Shown here: piece by piece, positions 30,452 to 40,459 of the stretch | Layout of the letters: every line of letters begins with the position of its first letter | Numbering within the stretch: the stretch's first letter is position 1 | Source of the DNA: Thermotoga petrophila RKU-1 | GTDB lineage: Bacteria; Thermotogota; Thermotogae; Thermotogales; Thermotogaceae | Length of the DNA stretch: 64,000 bases | NCBI RefSeq assembly: GCF_000016785.1 | Contig: NC_009486.1 | Location: 186,001-250,000, forward strand | Direction: 5' to 3' | Notes under the pieces: model-generated | The model's input: only the letters and a program-made list of their open reading frames with translations | What the model was told of the DNA's origin: nothing | Database searches by the model: none | Made by a program: the position numbers and the translations under genes

Positions 30452-31162
30452 CTATCTCCTCCTCACCTCATAAAGAGGGGATCTTTCCCTCGCTTCTTTC
30501 AACATACTGCTGTCCAGCTGTATCTTCCTCGAAGTACCGAAAACCTTCTCAAACTGCGCTAAGATTCTTTCTTCCAGAGCCTTCACATCAACATCGTAGA
30601 GATCCAGGATGCCCTTCAAAGGAGGAACGTCCTCGCCAAAGATGGTTTTCAGAAGATCGATATCCTGCTTCAAAACTATGGATCCATGTTCAACGATGGA
30701 CTCGGCCGTTCTGAACTGGGCACTTCCCACCACTTTGACACCGTTGATAACGATCTCGTACCTCGACGGAGCATCAAAACAAAGCGCCGTGTTTCCCCGC
30801 CTTTCGCTTGACAACTCGGCGTGCAACCCGGCTTCCACAAGAGCGTCCCTTATCAAACTGTGTACAAGCCTGTGAAATTCCAAAACAGAAAGCTTCCCAA
30901 AATTTATTTTTTTAGGGACTGCTAAACAATAGGTGATCTCCCGGTGATGGAGCAGAGCCCTGCCTCCGGAAGGTCTTCTCACAACATCTATCCAATCAGG
31001 AACGTTTATTCCGTCTTCCTTTTGAAAACGACCCAGAGAAACGGTGGGCCTTTCCCAACCGTAGAATCTGAACAACACCGAGTTCATATTCGCGGACCAC
31101 TCCGCCATCAGACTATCGATGGCCATGTTCAACGCTCCAGGAAAAACACCTTTTTCAATCAC
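30452..31162 (-). CDS. Lipoate-protein ligase A / octanoyltransferase family protein (LipM-like)
   Basis: 236 aa BPL/LplA-fold acyltransferase that loads octanoate or lipoate onto lipoyl domains. Family pieces: SLGRFQ near residue 43, VVRRPSGGRALLHHREITYC near 60 (GG and the lipoyl-pocket), and CFDAPSRYEIVINGVKVVGS near 130, whose Cys fits the catalytic Cys of LipM-type octanoyltransferases. No C-terminal LplA accessory domain is present, only a short tail, which favours LipM-like activity. GTG overlaps the rsmG stop by 4 bases. Confidence 0.85.
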   Translation of the reverse strand: MIEKGVFPGALNMAIDSLMAEWSANMNSVLFRFYGWERPTVSLGRFQKEDGINVPDWIDVVRRPSGGRALLHHREITYCLAVPKKINFGKLSVLEFHRLVHSLIRDALVEAGLHAELSSERRGNTALCFDAPSRYEIVINGVKVVGSAQFRTAESIVEHGSIVLKQDIDLLKTIFGEDVPPLKGILDLYDVDVKALEERILAQFEKVFGTSRKIQLDSSMLKEARERSPLYEVRRR

Positions 31163-31845
31163 AACAAAGGCCTCTTGAATGGTACACCCACCCTCCTTGG
31201 ATATTTTTCAGGAGAACTCTCGTATTTTCTGAGTATCAATAGCGCCCTTCTTTCGCCGGTTTTTAGAGAATACTCTCGTACCTTTTCGAGTTCCACCTTC
31301 AGCTCTTTCATGGCTCTCTGCGCCTCTTTCAACTCTTCTATGTATGAAGGTCCTTTGTAGAAAAGAAGTTTTCCACCAGTTTTCAGTGCTGGAGTGCAGA
31401 TCTCCACCAGAACGTTCAATCGCGCCACGGCCCTGGCTGTTACGTAATCGAATTCCTCTCGCCTCTCTTTAGAGAAGTTCTCTGCCCTCTCTTTGACAAC
31501 AGAGACATTTTCCAGATCCAGCTTTTCTATCACTCCTCTGAGGAAATTCACCGACTTTTCTCTTGAATCCAGAAGTACCACCTTGAGTTTCGAGAAAAAG
31601 ATCGCTAAAATAAGCCCTGGGACACCATTGCCTGATCCCACGTCCAGGAGTGTCCCTTTCAGTTCTTCTTTCAAAGGAAGGAGAATTTCTACAACATTTT
31701 TATGGACAGCAGAGTCTAAATCCCTGTGAGCGGTGAGATTGTAGGGAACTCCCAGGAGTTCCTCAATGTACTTATCTACCTTTTCTATCTGCGGTTCTTG
31801 AAATCTCAGTCCGTACTCGAGAAGAATGTTCTTTACTGAATCCAA
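31159..31845 (-). CDS. rsmG: 16S rRNA (guanine-527-N7)-methyltransferase
   Basis: 228 aa SAM methyltransferase that modifies G527 of 16S rRNA. Motif I LLDVGSGNGVPGLILAI near residue 66, LLDSREKSVNFL near 91, and DYVTARAVARLNVLVE near 133 are characteristic. The frame is open upstream, but TTG at 31845 has CGGAGGTG six bases before it and gives the usual length. The gene is divergent from the ABC permease with only 47 bases between. Confidence 0.94.
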   Translation of the reverse strand: MDSVKNILLEYGLRFQEPQIEKVDKYIEELLGVPYNLTAHRDLDSAVHKNVVEILLPLKEELKGTLLDVGSGNGVPGLILAIFFSKLKVVLLDSREKSVNFLRGVIEKLDLENVSVVKERAENFSKERREEFDYVTARAVARLNVLVEICTPALKTGGKLLFYKGPSYIEELKEAQRAMKELKVELEKVREYSLKTGERRALLILRKYESSPEKYPRRVGVPFKRPLL

Positions 31846-31892
31846 AAGCGACACCTCCGAAGAAAATTCTAACATTTGTGGAGGGAACATCT
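31846..31892. promoter_or_regulatory. Short divergent region rsmG / ABC permease
   Basis: 47 bases. On the minus strand TGTTAGAAT resembles an extended -10 box (TGnTAGAAT) for rsmG. The plus strand has no comparable box, only the ribosome site GGAGGG for the permease. Each gene must therefore have its promoter here or inside the other gene's 5' end. Confidence 0.3.
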
Positions 31893-34451
31893 GTGATCTT
31901 GAAAATCGCTCTGAGAAACTTCACAAAAAATTTGAAAATCTCCCTCGTTGTGATCTTAGGATTGGCCATCAGCTTGTCACTGGTAACGGGAGCGCTGTCC
32001 CTTTCGGATTCGATAAACGTGTGGAAATGGGAAAGGATAGAAGAAAACTTCGGCAACGCAGATGCCGTGGCGGAGCCAAAAAGCCCTTCCTTTCTCTTTT
32101 TCTCATTTGCAACCTCAAAAATCGACGATTCTGAAATAGAAAACCTGAAAAAACAAGTGAAAGGTGTTCTCCCGGTCTCAGAAGACAGCGCCAGGCTAAA
32201 CAGCACTCTGGACGTTCTCGTGATAGCCACAGAACCGGAATACCTCTCAGATTTCGTTGGCGAGTCACTGACTTTGAATCCAGGAGAGGCCTTAGTTGGA
32301 AAATCCATCGCAGAACTGATGAACTTGAAGGTGGGAGACAGAATCACACTGCTTTTCTCATCGGGGAGTAAGGAATTCACCGTTGTAAAAATCGGTGAGA
32401 AAGGTTTTTTGAATTTCAAAGGCGAATCGGCGAGCCTCTCGGGAACTGTTTTCATCAACGTGAAAGATTTTGACGGAGTTTTTCCCACGAAGTGTTACCT
32501 TCACTACGATCTTCCGGTTGAAAAGCACGAAGAAACAACCATAGAAACAAATCTCAGGGTGAGGAATATAAAGTACAGCTTTCTCAAATCTCCGATCAAC
32601 AAATCCCTTGCCTACGTGACACTCGCCTTTTCCGGTATTTCGATCTTCGTTGGTTTCCTGGTTTTTTACATGTTCTGTGAGGACGTGATAAGAGACAGGA
32701 GCTCCACACTCGTGACTCTGCGAAAGATAGGACTAAGAAAGATGGAAGAGTGGGGAATACTGCTTTTGGAAGGATTCATGTATTCTTTGATATCGGCATC
32801 AGTGGGTGTGTTGATCGGAATTTTCGTCGGAAAGTTTCTTTTGAGTCGTTTTCAGGAAGTCGTTGATGTGATCTCATCTTCGTTTTTCCACTTTGATAAA
32901 ATAGGATTTCACCTTTCGATCAGTACACTTCTTCTTTCCCTTGGACTCGGGGTTCTTTTCCCGATGTTCCTTTTCTTTCTGAAAGCGAGAGAAATAACGG
33001 GAAAACCACCCATTTACAGAGAAATGAGAGAACAGCTGGATGTCTCTTGGAAACTCGTGATCTTTGCTGTGCTTTTGAGTTTCGTTCTTTTCTTCTCCGA
33101 ACTTCGGGTGTTTTCTGTGGTTTTGCTGTCACTGATCATCGCCATCAAACTCAGAAATCCATTCATCATGATGGCTCTCGGTACTTTGAATCTCGGTATG
33201 GGGCTCTTTTCCAGTTTGAATCTTCAAAGTGAGAAAGCCTTCATCTTTTCATCTCTGAACAAAGGGTCCGCCATTTTCTTTGGTGTGACTCTTCTGGTTT
33301 TTTCGGTGGTTCTTCTTTCAAAAAACGTTTTCAACAACCTCATGTCCAGGGGCAATCTTTCCCTACTGATAGGATTGTCCTACGTCCAGCGCTTTCCGAA
33401 GAAAGGCATCACAGTTTCCCTGACCTTCGCTTTCCTGATTTTCTCCGTCACTGTTTTCAATATACTATCGGCCAGCGCGGACCGATTCGTTCAAGAAAAG
33501 GTGAAAGGAGGACTCTTTGGATACAACTTTCTGGTTCTGGAAAATCCATTCAGGTCCTTGTTGGCGAAAACATCTCTTCCCGTCCACGAGGAACTGAAAG
33601 ATCCTTCCAGAGTTTACCTCTACACTTTGAAAACGGAAAGAGGAGAAAAAATGATCGCTTTCGTTGATGAATCGTTCTTTAGAAACTCAACGCTGAAGCT
33701 TCTCCGGGGATCTGCGAGATCTCTGGAAGCCTCTGATACCGCCTTGATAGGAGATCCCGTTGATCTTGAAGAAATAACAGGTACTCTGAAGTCCATCCTT
33801 CCGCTCGGTGGAAGAAAAGAAGTTAAGTTTAAAGTAGCGGGGATCTACAACAAGAACGATTATCTGGTTCCGATCGACATGATTGCACCGATTTCAAACG
33901 TTCCCAGTGACGTAAAACCCCTATCCCTGCTCCTTGGAAGAGTTGAAGAGAGCAGTGCTTCCAGCGTGAAACAGTTTTACTTTTCAAAGTTTGCCTATCC
34001 TTTCTTTTTGGATGAAGAATTCAAAAAACTCTACAGCGGAATAGAGGGGCTCGTCAGCGTGATAAAGTTCATTTTCCTGTTTGGATTCTTATCCGCCTCC
34101 TCCGGGCTCTTACTCTTCGTTCTGAAATCGTATTTTTCCAGGATAAAGATAATGGGAACACTCCGTGCCGTGGGGATGAAAATAAACCAGCTGGTAGCTT
34201 CTTTCCTGATAGAACACCTTTTCTTCCTCTTCGGAGGAATACTCATAGGTACCGTCTCAGGTGTTCTCATGGGGTATTTCGTTTCAGAAGCGATGTCTGA
34301 AAGCCTCGGAACTTTCATGGTTTCCGTACCAACAGCTTCTATCCTTCTTTCGCTCCTCACAGTGATCGCCCTTGCTTCAGCCGTTATGGTGATACCGAGC
34401 CTCATGATGTCAAAACTCTCACCACTCGAAGCCATGAAGGAAGGAGAGTGA
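31893..34451 (+). CDS. ABC exporter permease, MacB/FtsX type
   Basis: About 852 aa with two FtsX-like halves. An N-terminal helix (LKISLVVILGLAISLSLVTG) is followed by a periplasmic domain (about 40-235), a three-helix block (about 240-370), more helices (about 395-480), a second periplasmic domain (about 505-700), and a last three-helix block (about 710-850) ending in [11 protein letters not shown], the typical FtsX ending. Such permeases act by mechanotransmission, in export of lipoproteins, peptides or macrolides. GTG at 31893 has GGAGGG seven bases upstream. Overlaps the ATPase gene by 4 bases. Confidence 0.88.
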   Translation: MILKIALRNFTKNLKISLVVILGLAISLSLVTGALSLSDSINVWKWERIEENFGNADAVAEPKSPSFLFFSFATSKIDDSEIENLKKQVKGVLPVSEDSARLNSTLDVLVIATEPEYLSDFVGESLTLNPGEALVGKSIAELMNLKVGDRITLLFSSGSKEFTVVKIGEKGFLNFKGESASLSGTVFINVKDFDGVFPTKCYLHYDLPVEKHEETTIETNLRVRNIKYSFLKSPINKSLAYVTLAFSGISIFVGFLVFYMFCEDVIRDRSSTLVTLRKIGLRKMEEWGILLLEGFMYSLISASVGVLIGIFVGKFLLSRFQEVVDVISSSFFHFDKIGFHLSISTLLLSLGLGVLFPMFLFFLKAREITGKPPIYREMREQLDVSWKLVIFAVLLSFVLFFSELRVFSVVLLSLIIAIKLRNPFIMMALGTLNLGMGLFSSLNLQSEKAFIFSSLNKGSAIFFGVTLLVFSVVLLSKNVFNNLMSRGNLSLLIGLSYVQRFPKKGITVSLTFAFLIFSVTVFNILSASADRFVQEKVKGGLFGYNFLVLENPFRSLLAKTSLPVHEELKDPSRVYLYTLKTERGEKMIAFVDESFFRNSTLKLLRGSARSLEASDTALIGDPVDLEEITGTLKSILPLGGRKEVKFKVAGIYNKNDYLVPIDMIAPISNVPSDVKPLSLLLGRVEESSASSVKQFYFSKFAYPFFLDEEFKKLYSGIEGLVSVIKFIFLFGFLSASSGLLLFVLKSYFSRIKIMGTLRAVGMKINQLVASFLIEHLFFLFGGILIGTVSGVLMGYFVSEAMSESLGTFMVSVPTASILLSLLTVIALASAVMVIPSLMMSKLSPLEAMKEGE

Positions 34452-35134
34452 AGGCTTTGATCGAGGTTCACAATCTGTGGAAGGAATACAATGGGAAAGA
34501 GAAAGTAACAGCCTTGAAGGGTATAAATCTAAGAATAAACACGGGAGAGTTTGTTGTGATACTGGGCCCCTCCGGTTCTGGAAAGACAACGCTTCTGAAT
34601 TGTCTTTCTGGTGTGGATCGCCCTACAAGGGGAACTGTGATAATCCATGGAACAGACCTGTACACGCTCTCAGAAGAGGAAAGAACGAGGTTCAGAGCGG
34701 AAAACATGGGGTTTGTGTTCCAGTTCTTCAATCTCGTTCCTGTCCTCACCGCCATTGAAAATGTGGAACTACCTCTGCTCATTCTGGGTGTGAACAGAAA
34801 AGAGGCAAGAGAACGAGCCTTCGAAATCTTGAGGAAAGTGGGGCTGGCTCACAAGTGCGACAGGTTCCCCGAAGAACTCTCCGGAGGGGAAAAACAGCGT
34901 GTCGCCATCGCGAGGGCCATCGTCCACAATCCAAAAGTCATATGGGCAGATGAACCCACCGGTGCTCTGGACAACGAGACGGGGAGAATGATCATAGATC
35001 TTCTGATGGAAATGAAGGAGAATTCCACACTGGTGGTCGTGACTCACGATGAAAGAATAGCAGAGAAAGCGGACCGGGTTATAAGAATAAGAGACGGTCA
35101 AATAGAACAGGATATATGTGAAAAAGCGTTGTAA
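34448..35134 (+). CDS. ABC transporter ATP-binding protein (LolD/MacB type)
   Basis: 228 aa ATPase partner of the preceding permease. Walker [10 protein letters not shown] near residue 39, Q-loop [20 protein letters not shown] near 90, signature [15 protein letters not shown] near 143, Walker [13 protein letters not shown] near 163 and the H-loop THDE are complete. GTG overlaps the permease stop. The 3' end overlaps the convergent pcm gene by 37 bases, so the last 12 codons of each are read from opposite strands of the same DNA. Confidence 0.93.
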   Translation: MKALIEVHNLWKEYNGKEKVTALKGINLRINTGEFVVILGPSGSGKTTLLNCLSGVDRPTRGTVIIHGTDLYTLSEEERTRFRAENMGFVFQFFNLVPVLTAIENVELPLLILGVNRKEARERAFEILRKVGLAHKCDRFPEELSGGEKQRVAIARAIVHNPKVIWADEPTGALDNETGRMIIDLLMEMKENSTLVVVTHDERIAEKADRVIRIRDGQIEQDICEKAL

Positions 35135-36051
35135 CCCACATGAAGCATGAGATACTCGAAGCTCCTGTAGCCGCAGCTTTCCCACTGAGTTAAAAGGTTC
35201 TCTATCTCTGGAGCGTCCCCGTAGATTCTCATCCTGTCATCGAGAAACTCTACCACGCCGTTTGGCCCAGCGTAGTAGAACGTTCCATCAATCTCTGTGA
35301 GTCTCCTGGTGAGGAGATCCACCAGCTCCACGAAGATATGAGAACGTACGAGTAAGATCTCTCTGTTGAATGGAAATTCTCTCAAAAGCTTTCTGTTCCT
35401 CTCGAGAAGATTTCCGAGATTGCCCCCTGCCGTTATGAACCTGGTTTCCAGTTTGTAGTTTCCCACAAGATACGGATCCTTTTTTTTGAACAGGAAAGCG
35501 GGCTGTCTTCTTGAAAGTTTCAAATTGATAGGTACTATCACCCTCCCACCTTCTTTGAGTTGAGTGAACCACGTCTCCGGCACCTCATCCACACCGACTG
35601 TTACGAAGATAACATCGTACGGGGAAAACTCCGGAACACCGTAGTATCCATCGCCACAGACAAAAATAACGTTCTCTATTCCAAGGCGTTCCACGTTCCT
35701 TTTCGCGATCTCGCAGATTTTCCTCGAATATTCCACGGAGACCACAAGGCCTTTCTCACCCACAACTCTGCTCATCACGGCAGCGTTGTAACCCGTTCCT
35801 CCGCCTATTTCGAGGACTCTCATTCCTTTGTCCAGACCCACCCACTCCATAAACAGCGCCATCAAAGAGGGCTGACTGGAAGTGCTGTATTCTTCTCCAT
35901 CATCGTAGGAAACCAGAACGATATCCTCGTAAACGTAAGAGAGTGGGTAGGACTTCGTCAGGAACTCCTCACGGGGTATTTCCAGAAAAGCCTTCGCGAT
36001 GTGATCGCTCACACCGTACTTTTTAAGAATCCAAAAGAGCTTTTCTCTCAT
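35098..36051 (-). CDS. pcm: Protein-L-isoaspartate O-methyltransferase, long form
   Basis: Repairs isoaspartyl damage in proteins, which matters at high temperature. 317 aa: the SAM-binding methyltransferase domain (about 1-210) has [16 protein letters not shown] near residue 57, [15 protein letters not shown] near 80, VSVEY and VIVPINL. An extra C-terminal domain of about 100 residues is the form known from T. maritima. ATG at 36051 has AGGGGG upstream. It overlaps the ABC ATPase gene at its 3' end. Confidence 0.95.
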
Positions 36052-36093
36052 AACATCCCCCTGTGTGTTATCATATCACTGAGGAGGGATCGT
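36052..36093. promoter_or_regulatory. Divergent promoter region pcm / cinA-cheA operon
   Basis: 42 bases. Plus strand: TGTTATCAT (36066-36074) fits an extended -10 box for cinA. Minus strand: TGATATGAT (36079-36071) fits one for pcm. The two overlap and no -35 boxes are seen. If used, both leaders would be about 10 bases, with the ribosome sites GAGGAGGG and AGGGGG very near the transcript ends. Confidence 0.35.
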
Positions 36094-37320
36094 ATGAAGA
36101 AAGCAGCGATCATCACTATCGGAAGTGAACTGCTGGAAGGTTTGATACTCAACAAAAACGCACAGTTTCTCTGCCAGGAATTGAAGAATCTGGGATATAG
36201 AGTTGTCAAGGTATCAACGGTAGGAGATGATTTGATCTCCATCTCAGAAGAAGTGAAAACCCTCCTTCTCAAGGTCGATCTACTCATCCTCACAGGAGGA
36301 CTCGGCCCCACACAGGACGATCTCACCCGGGATGCAGTCGCAAAAGTGCTGAACAGGAGTCTCAAACTCAATGAAGAACTCCTCTCGAAGATAAAAGAGA
36401 AGATAAAAAAATACCATTCTGAAATACCGCAGAACATTGAAAGACAGGCTTTAGTAATAGACGGTGCCGAAGTTCTGGACAACCCTGTGGGAAGTGCTCC
36501 AGGACAACTCCTCACTGTGGATGGGAAAATCGTGATTCTCCTGCCGGGACCTCCCAGAGAGCTGATCCCCATGTTCAACGCACTGAAAGATCGATTGAGA
36601 ACTCCAGATGCCCTGTATCAGGTTGTTTTGAAATACTACAGCATTCCCGAAGCCGTTCTCGAAGATCTTTTGAAAGATATTCTTTACTCCCAGAACATAG
36701 TGGAAGTAGCCACCATGGCCGATCATGTAGAAGGAGTACGACTCAGATTGACCACCCATATGAAGAACAAAGAATATCTGGACGAGATGGTGAAAAAGAT
36801 TCTCGATAAGACTGGCGAACACCTCTACGGTGTAAACGACGAAAAGATGGAAGAAGTCGTGGTTAGACTCCTGAAAGACAGGAAAAAAACGCTCGCCGTT
36901 GCAGAATCCTGCACGGGTGGCATGCTCTCATCTTTGGTGGTGAACGTCCCTGGGGCCTCAGAGGTTTTTGCCGGTGGTGTGGTGGCGTACAGCAACGATC
37001 TGAAAAAACACATCCTCGGTGTTAGAGAAGACACTCTCAGAAAACACGGTGCAGTGAGCAAAGAATGTGTGCAGGAGATGACGGAGGGTCTTAAAAAACT
37101 CACCGGAGCGGATATCTGTGTCTCCATCTCCGGAATAGCGGGCCCATCAGGTGGTACTCCGGAGAAACCTGTGGGGACGGTTTTCATAGATATCTTCGAA
37201 CATGAACACATCACTATGAGGTATAATTTTACAGGCGATCGTAACACGATAAGAACCAGATCCGCCATGATGGCCCTGGAAAACCTCAGAAAATACTTGA
37301 AGGGGCGTGAAAAAGTATGA
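36094..37320 (+). CDS. cinA: CinA family protein (MoCF-like domain plus NMN amidohydrolase domain)
   Basis: 408 aa. N-terminal molybdopterin-binding-like domain (about 1-170: [20 protein letters not shown] and [17 protein letters not shown]), now linked to ADP-ribose pyrophosphatase activity; middle linker; C-terminal CinA/PncC domain (about 255-405: [57 protein letters not shown]), nicotinamide mononucleotide deamidase. It recycles pyridine nucleotides. ATG at 36094 has GAGGAGGG; longer upstream frames cross pcm antisense and are not used. It overlaps cheA by four bases. Confidence 0.93.
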
Positions 37321-39332
37321 TGGAAGAATATCTCGGAGTGTTTGTCGATGAGACAAAAGAATACCTTCAGAATCTGAACGATACCCTCCTCGAACTGGAG
37401 AAAAACCCCGAGGATATGGAGCTCATAAACGAAGCGTTCAGGGATCTTCATACCCTAAAGGGAATGGCAGGTACAATGGGGTTTTCCAGTATGGCGAAGC
37501 TCTGCCATACCTTAGAAAACATCCTCGATAAAGCCAGAAACGGCGAGATAAAGATAACTTCTGATCTCCTCGACAAGATTTTCGCGGGGGTCGACATGAT
37601 AACCAGAATGGTTGATAAGATCGTCTCCGAGGGAAGTGACGACATCGGAGAAAACATAGATGTGTTTTCGGACACCATAAAAAGCTTTGTTTCATCGGGA
37701 AAAAAGGAAGCCTCAGAGATTGAAAGTGAAACGGAAACAAAGGGTGAGGAAGAACACAAAGGAGAATCAACAAGCAATGAAGAAGCCATGGTTCTTCCTG
37801 AAGAAGTCGTCCACGTTCTTCAGGAAGCGAGAAACAAGGGCTTCAAAACGTTCTATATTAAAGTAATTCTCAAAGAAGGAACACAACTGAAATCCGCCAG
37901 GATTTACCTCGTTTTCCACAAGCTTGAAGAACTGAAGTGTGAAGTTGTAAGAACGGTTCCTTCGGTTGAAGAGATAGAAGAAGAGAAATTCGAAAACGAA
38001 GTGGAACTCTTCGTCATCTCTCCTGTAGATCTGGAGAAACTTTCTGAAGCTCTGTCGAGCATCGCCGACATAGAGAAGGTAATAATCAAAGAAGTAACCG
38101 CTGTCGTCGAAGAATCGAAGGCTGAAAAAAGAACCGAGAAAGAAGAGAAAACTGAAAAAGCTGAGGAAAAGATTGAAAGAAAAAAGGTTATTTCGCAAAC
38201 AGTCAGGGTAGATATAGAGAAACTGGACAATTTGATGGACTTGATGGGAGAACTGGTCATCGCAAGAAGCAGAATACTGGAAACCCTCAAGAAATACAAC
38301 ATAAAAGAACTGGATGAGAGTCTGTCTCAGCTCAGCAGAATCACCTTGGACCTTCAAAACGTCGTGATGAAGATCAGAATGGTTCCCATCTCCTTCGTTT
38401 TCAACAGATTCCCTCGAATGGTGAGAGACCTCGCCAAGAAGATGAACAAAGAAGTGAATTTCATCATGAGAGGAGAAGACACAGAGCTCGACAGAACGTT
38501 CGTTGAAGAGATAGGCGAACCGCTGCTCCATCTCTTGAGAAACGCCATCGACCACGGTATAGAGCCCAAGGAAGAGCGAATAGCCAAAGGAAAACCCCCT
38601 GTTGGAACTCTCATTCTTTCGGCACGTCACGAGGGAAACAACGTGGTAATAGAAGTCGAAGACGACGGAAGGGGTATAGACAAAGAAAAGATCATCAGAA
38701 AAGCCATAGAAAAGGGACTCATAGATGAATCAAAGGCCGCTACCCTTTCTGATCAGGAGATTCTGAACTTCTTGTTCGTCCCGGGATTCTCCACAAAAGA
38801 GAAAGTCTCAGAAGTGTCCGGAAGAGGAGTGGGAATGGACGTTGTAAAGAATGTTGTGGAATCTCTGAATGGAAGTATAAGCATAGAAAGCGAGAAAGAC
38901 AAAGGAACAAAAGTCACGATAAGATTACCGCTCACTCTGGCCATCATTCAGGCGCTCCTCGTCAAAGTCAACAATCTCGTCTACGCGATTCCGATAGCGA
39001 ACATAGACACGATACTCAGTATTTCGAAGAAAGATATCCAGAGAATCCAGGACAGAGATGTGATCGTTATAAGAGGAGAAGTAGTCCCTGTTTACCGCCT
39101 GTGGGAAGTGCTTCAAATAGAGCACACAAAGGAACTGAAGGAGATGGAAGCGGTTATTGTGAGGGTAGGAAACAGAAAATACGGTATTGTTGTGGATGAA
39201 CTTCTCGGTCAAGACGATATCGTGATAAAATCTCTTGGAAAGGTGTTCTCTGAGGTGAAGGAATTCAGCGGAGCAGCTATCCTCGGTGATGGTAGTATAG
39301 CGCTGATAATCAACGTCTCCGGCATTGTATAA
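37317..39332 (+). CDS. cheA: Chemotaxis histidine kinase CheA
   Basis: 671 aa. P1/HPt (about 1-105) with the phosphorylated His45 in [16 protein letters not shown]; an acidic linker; P2 CheY/CheB-binding domain (about 175-265); a highly charged second linker rich in Glu and Lys (about 265-290); P3 dimerisation (about 293-355); P4 kinase (about 355-540) with [13 protein letters not shown] (N box), EDDGRGID (G1) and GRGVGMDVV (G2); P5 CheW-like regulatory domain (about 540-671). It phosphorylates CheY and so sets flagellar switching. Translation is coupled to cinA. Confidence 0.97.
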
Positions 39333-39337
39333 CGGGG

Positions 39338-39793
39338 GTGAAAACATTGGCGGATGCTTTGAAAGAGTTCGAAGTTCTATCTTTCGAAATAGATGAACAG
39401 GCACTGGCTTTTGATGTCGACAACATAGAAATGGTGATTGAGAAATCCGATATAACACCTGTGCCAAAATCAAGACACTTCGTAGAGGGTGTGATCAATC
39501 TAAGAGGAAGAATCATTCCTGTGGTGAACCTTGCGAAGATTCTGGGTATTTCATTCGACGAGCAAAAGATGAAGAGTATAATTGTCGCCAGAACGAAGGA
39601 TGTAGAAGTGGGATTTCTTGTTGATAGAGTCCTGGGAGTCCTGAGAATAACCGAGAATCAGCTCGATTTGACAAATGTGTCCGATAAATTCGGTAAAAAA
39701 TCAAAGGGTCTTGTAAAAACCGACGGAAGGCTCATCATCTATCTGGATATCGACAAGATAATCGAAGAAATAACCGTTAAGGAGGGTGTGTAA
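39338..39793 (+). CDS. cheW: Chemotaxis adaptor CheW
   Basis: 151 aa single CheW domain bridging receptors and CheA P5. EVLSFEIDEQALAFDVDNIE near the N-terminus, FVEGVINLRGRIIPVVNLAK near 47 and GFLVDRVLGVLRI near 91 are typical. Start: GTG at 39338 gives 151 aa; TTG at 39347 has the better spaced ribosome site GGGGGTG and is a real alternative. It lies 5 bases after cheA and 3 before cheY, in one transcript with both. Confidence 0.96.
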   Translation: MKTLADALKEFEVLSFEIDEQALAFDVDNIEMVIEKSDITPVPKSRHFVEGVINLRGRIIPVVNLAKILGISFDEQKMKSIIVARTKDVEVGFLVDRVLGVLRITENQLDLTNVSDKFGKKSKGLVKTDGRLIIYLDIDKIIEEITVKEGV

Positions 39794-39796
39794 AAG

Positions 39797-40159
39797 ATGG
39801 GAAAGAGAGTTTTGATAGTCGATGATGCAGCGTTCATGAGGATGATGTTGAAAGATATCATCACAAAAGCGGGATACGAAGTTGCAGGGGAAGCAACAAA
39901 CGGTCGTGAAGCCGTTGAAAAATACAAGGAACTCAAACCGGACATCGTCACGATGGACATCACCATGCCGGAGATGAACGGTATCGATGCGATCAAAGAG
40001 ATCATGAAGATCGACCCCAACGCAAAGATCATCGTCTGCAGTGCCATGGGACAGCAGGCAATGGTCATAGAAGCTATAAAAGCTGGAGCGAAAGACTTCA
40101 TTGTGAAACCCTTCCAGCCTTCCAGGGTGGTAGAGGCTCTCAACAAGGTTTCGAAGTGA
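39797..40159 (+). CDS. cheY: Chemotaxis response regulator CheY
   Basis: 120 aa receiver domain. Phosphoacceptor Asp54 in VTMDITMP, acidic pair in LIVDDAAF, the conserved Ser in IIVCSAMG and Lys in DFIVKPFQ. Phospho-CheY binds FliM (gene at 55319) to change motor rotation and is a likely substrate of the CheC-like domain of FliY (gene at 54282). Confidence 0.97.
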   Translation: MGKRVLIVDDAAFMRMMLKDIITKAGYEVAGEATNGREAVEKYKELKPDIVTMDITMPEMNGIDAIKEIMKIDPNAKIIVCSAMGQQAMVIEAIKAGAKDFIVKPFQPSRVVEALNKVSK

Positions 40160-40165
40160 AATCCC

Positions 40166-40459
40166 ATGAGTGGGATTCTGCAGTTTCTTCTGGCTTTCGG
40201 AATAGTTCTCTTCTTTCTTCTTCTGGTTTACTATTTTGTGAAGCGGGGAACCTTCATTCAAAAGGGATCCAGCATTTCCGTTCTGGAGAGACACTACCTG
40301 GATAGGAAAACTTTCATTGCCATTGTCAGGGTAATCGATGAATATCTCGTCATTTTGGTAACAGATTCCGGTGCCACCGTCATAAAGAAACTGGAGGACT
40401 ACGAAGAAAAATCTTTTTCCAGTATGTTCTTCAAAAAGCTGGGGAGAAAAATTAAATGA
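40166..40459 (+). CDS. fliO: Flagellar export protein FliO
   Basis: 97 aa. One N-terminal transmembrane helix (LQFLLAFGIVLFFLLLVYYF) followed by a small cytoplasmic domain with VLERHYLDRKTFIAIVRV, the usual FliO pattern. It helps assemble the FliP ring of the flagellar type III export gate. Its stop overlaps the fliP start by four bases, which supports the assignment of this otherwise weakly conserved gene. Confidence 0.85.
   Translation: MSGILQFLLAFGIVLFFLLLVYYFVKRGTFIQKGSSISVLERHYLDRKTFIAIVRVIDEYLVILVTDSGATVIKKLEDYEEKSFSSMFFKKLGRKIK

Noticed and set aside
35560..36093. Extending cinA upstream to 35560
   Set aside because: It would cross the pcm gene antisense; the family N-terminus and ribosome site are at 36094.
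37904..38630. Minus-strand frames inside cheA
   Set aside because: Shadows of the repetitive Glu/Lys codons in cheA; no ribosome sites and no motif.
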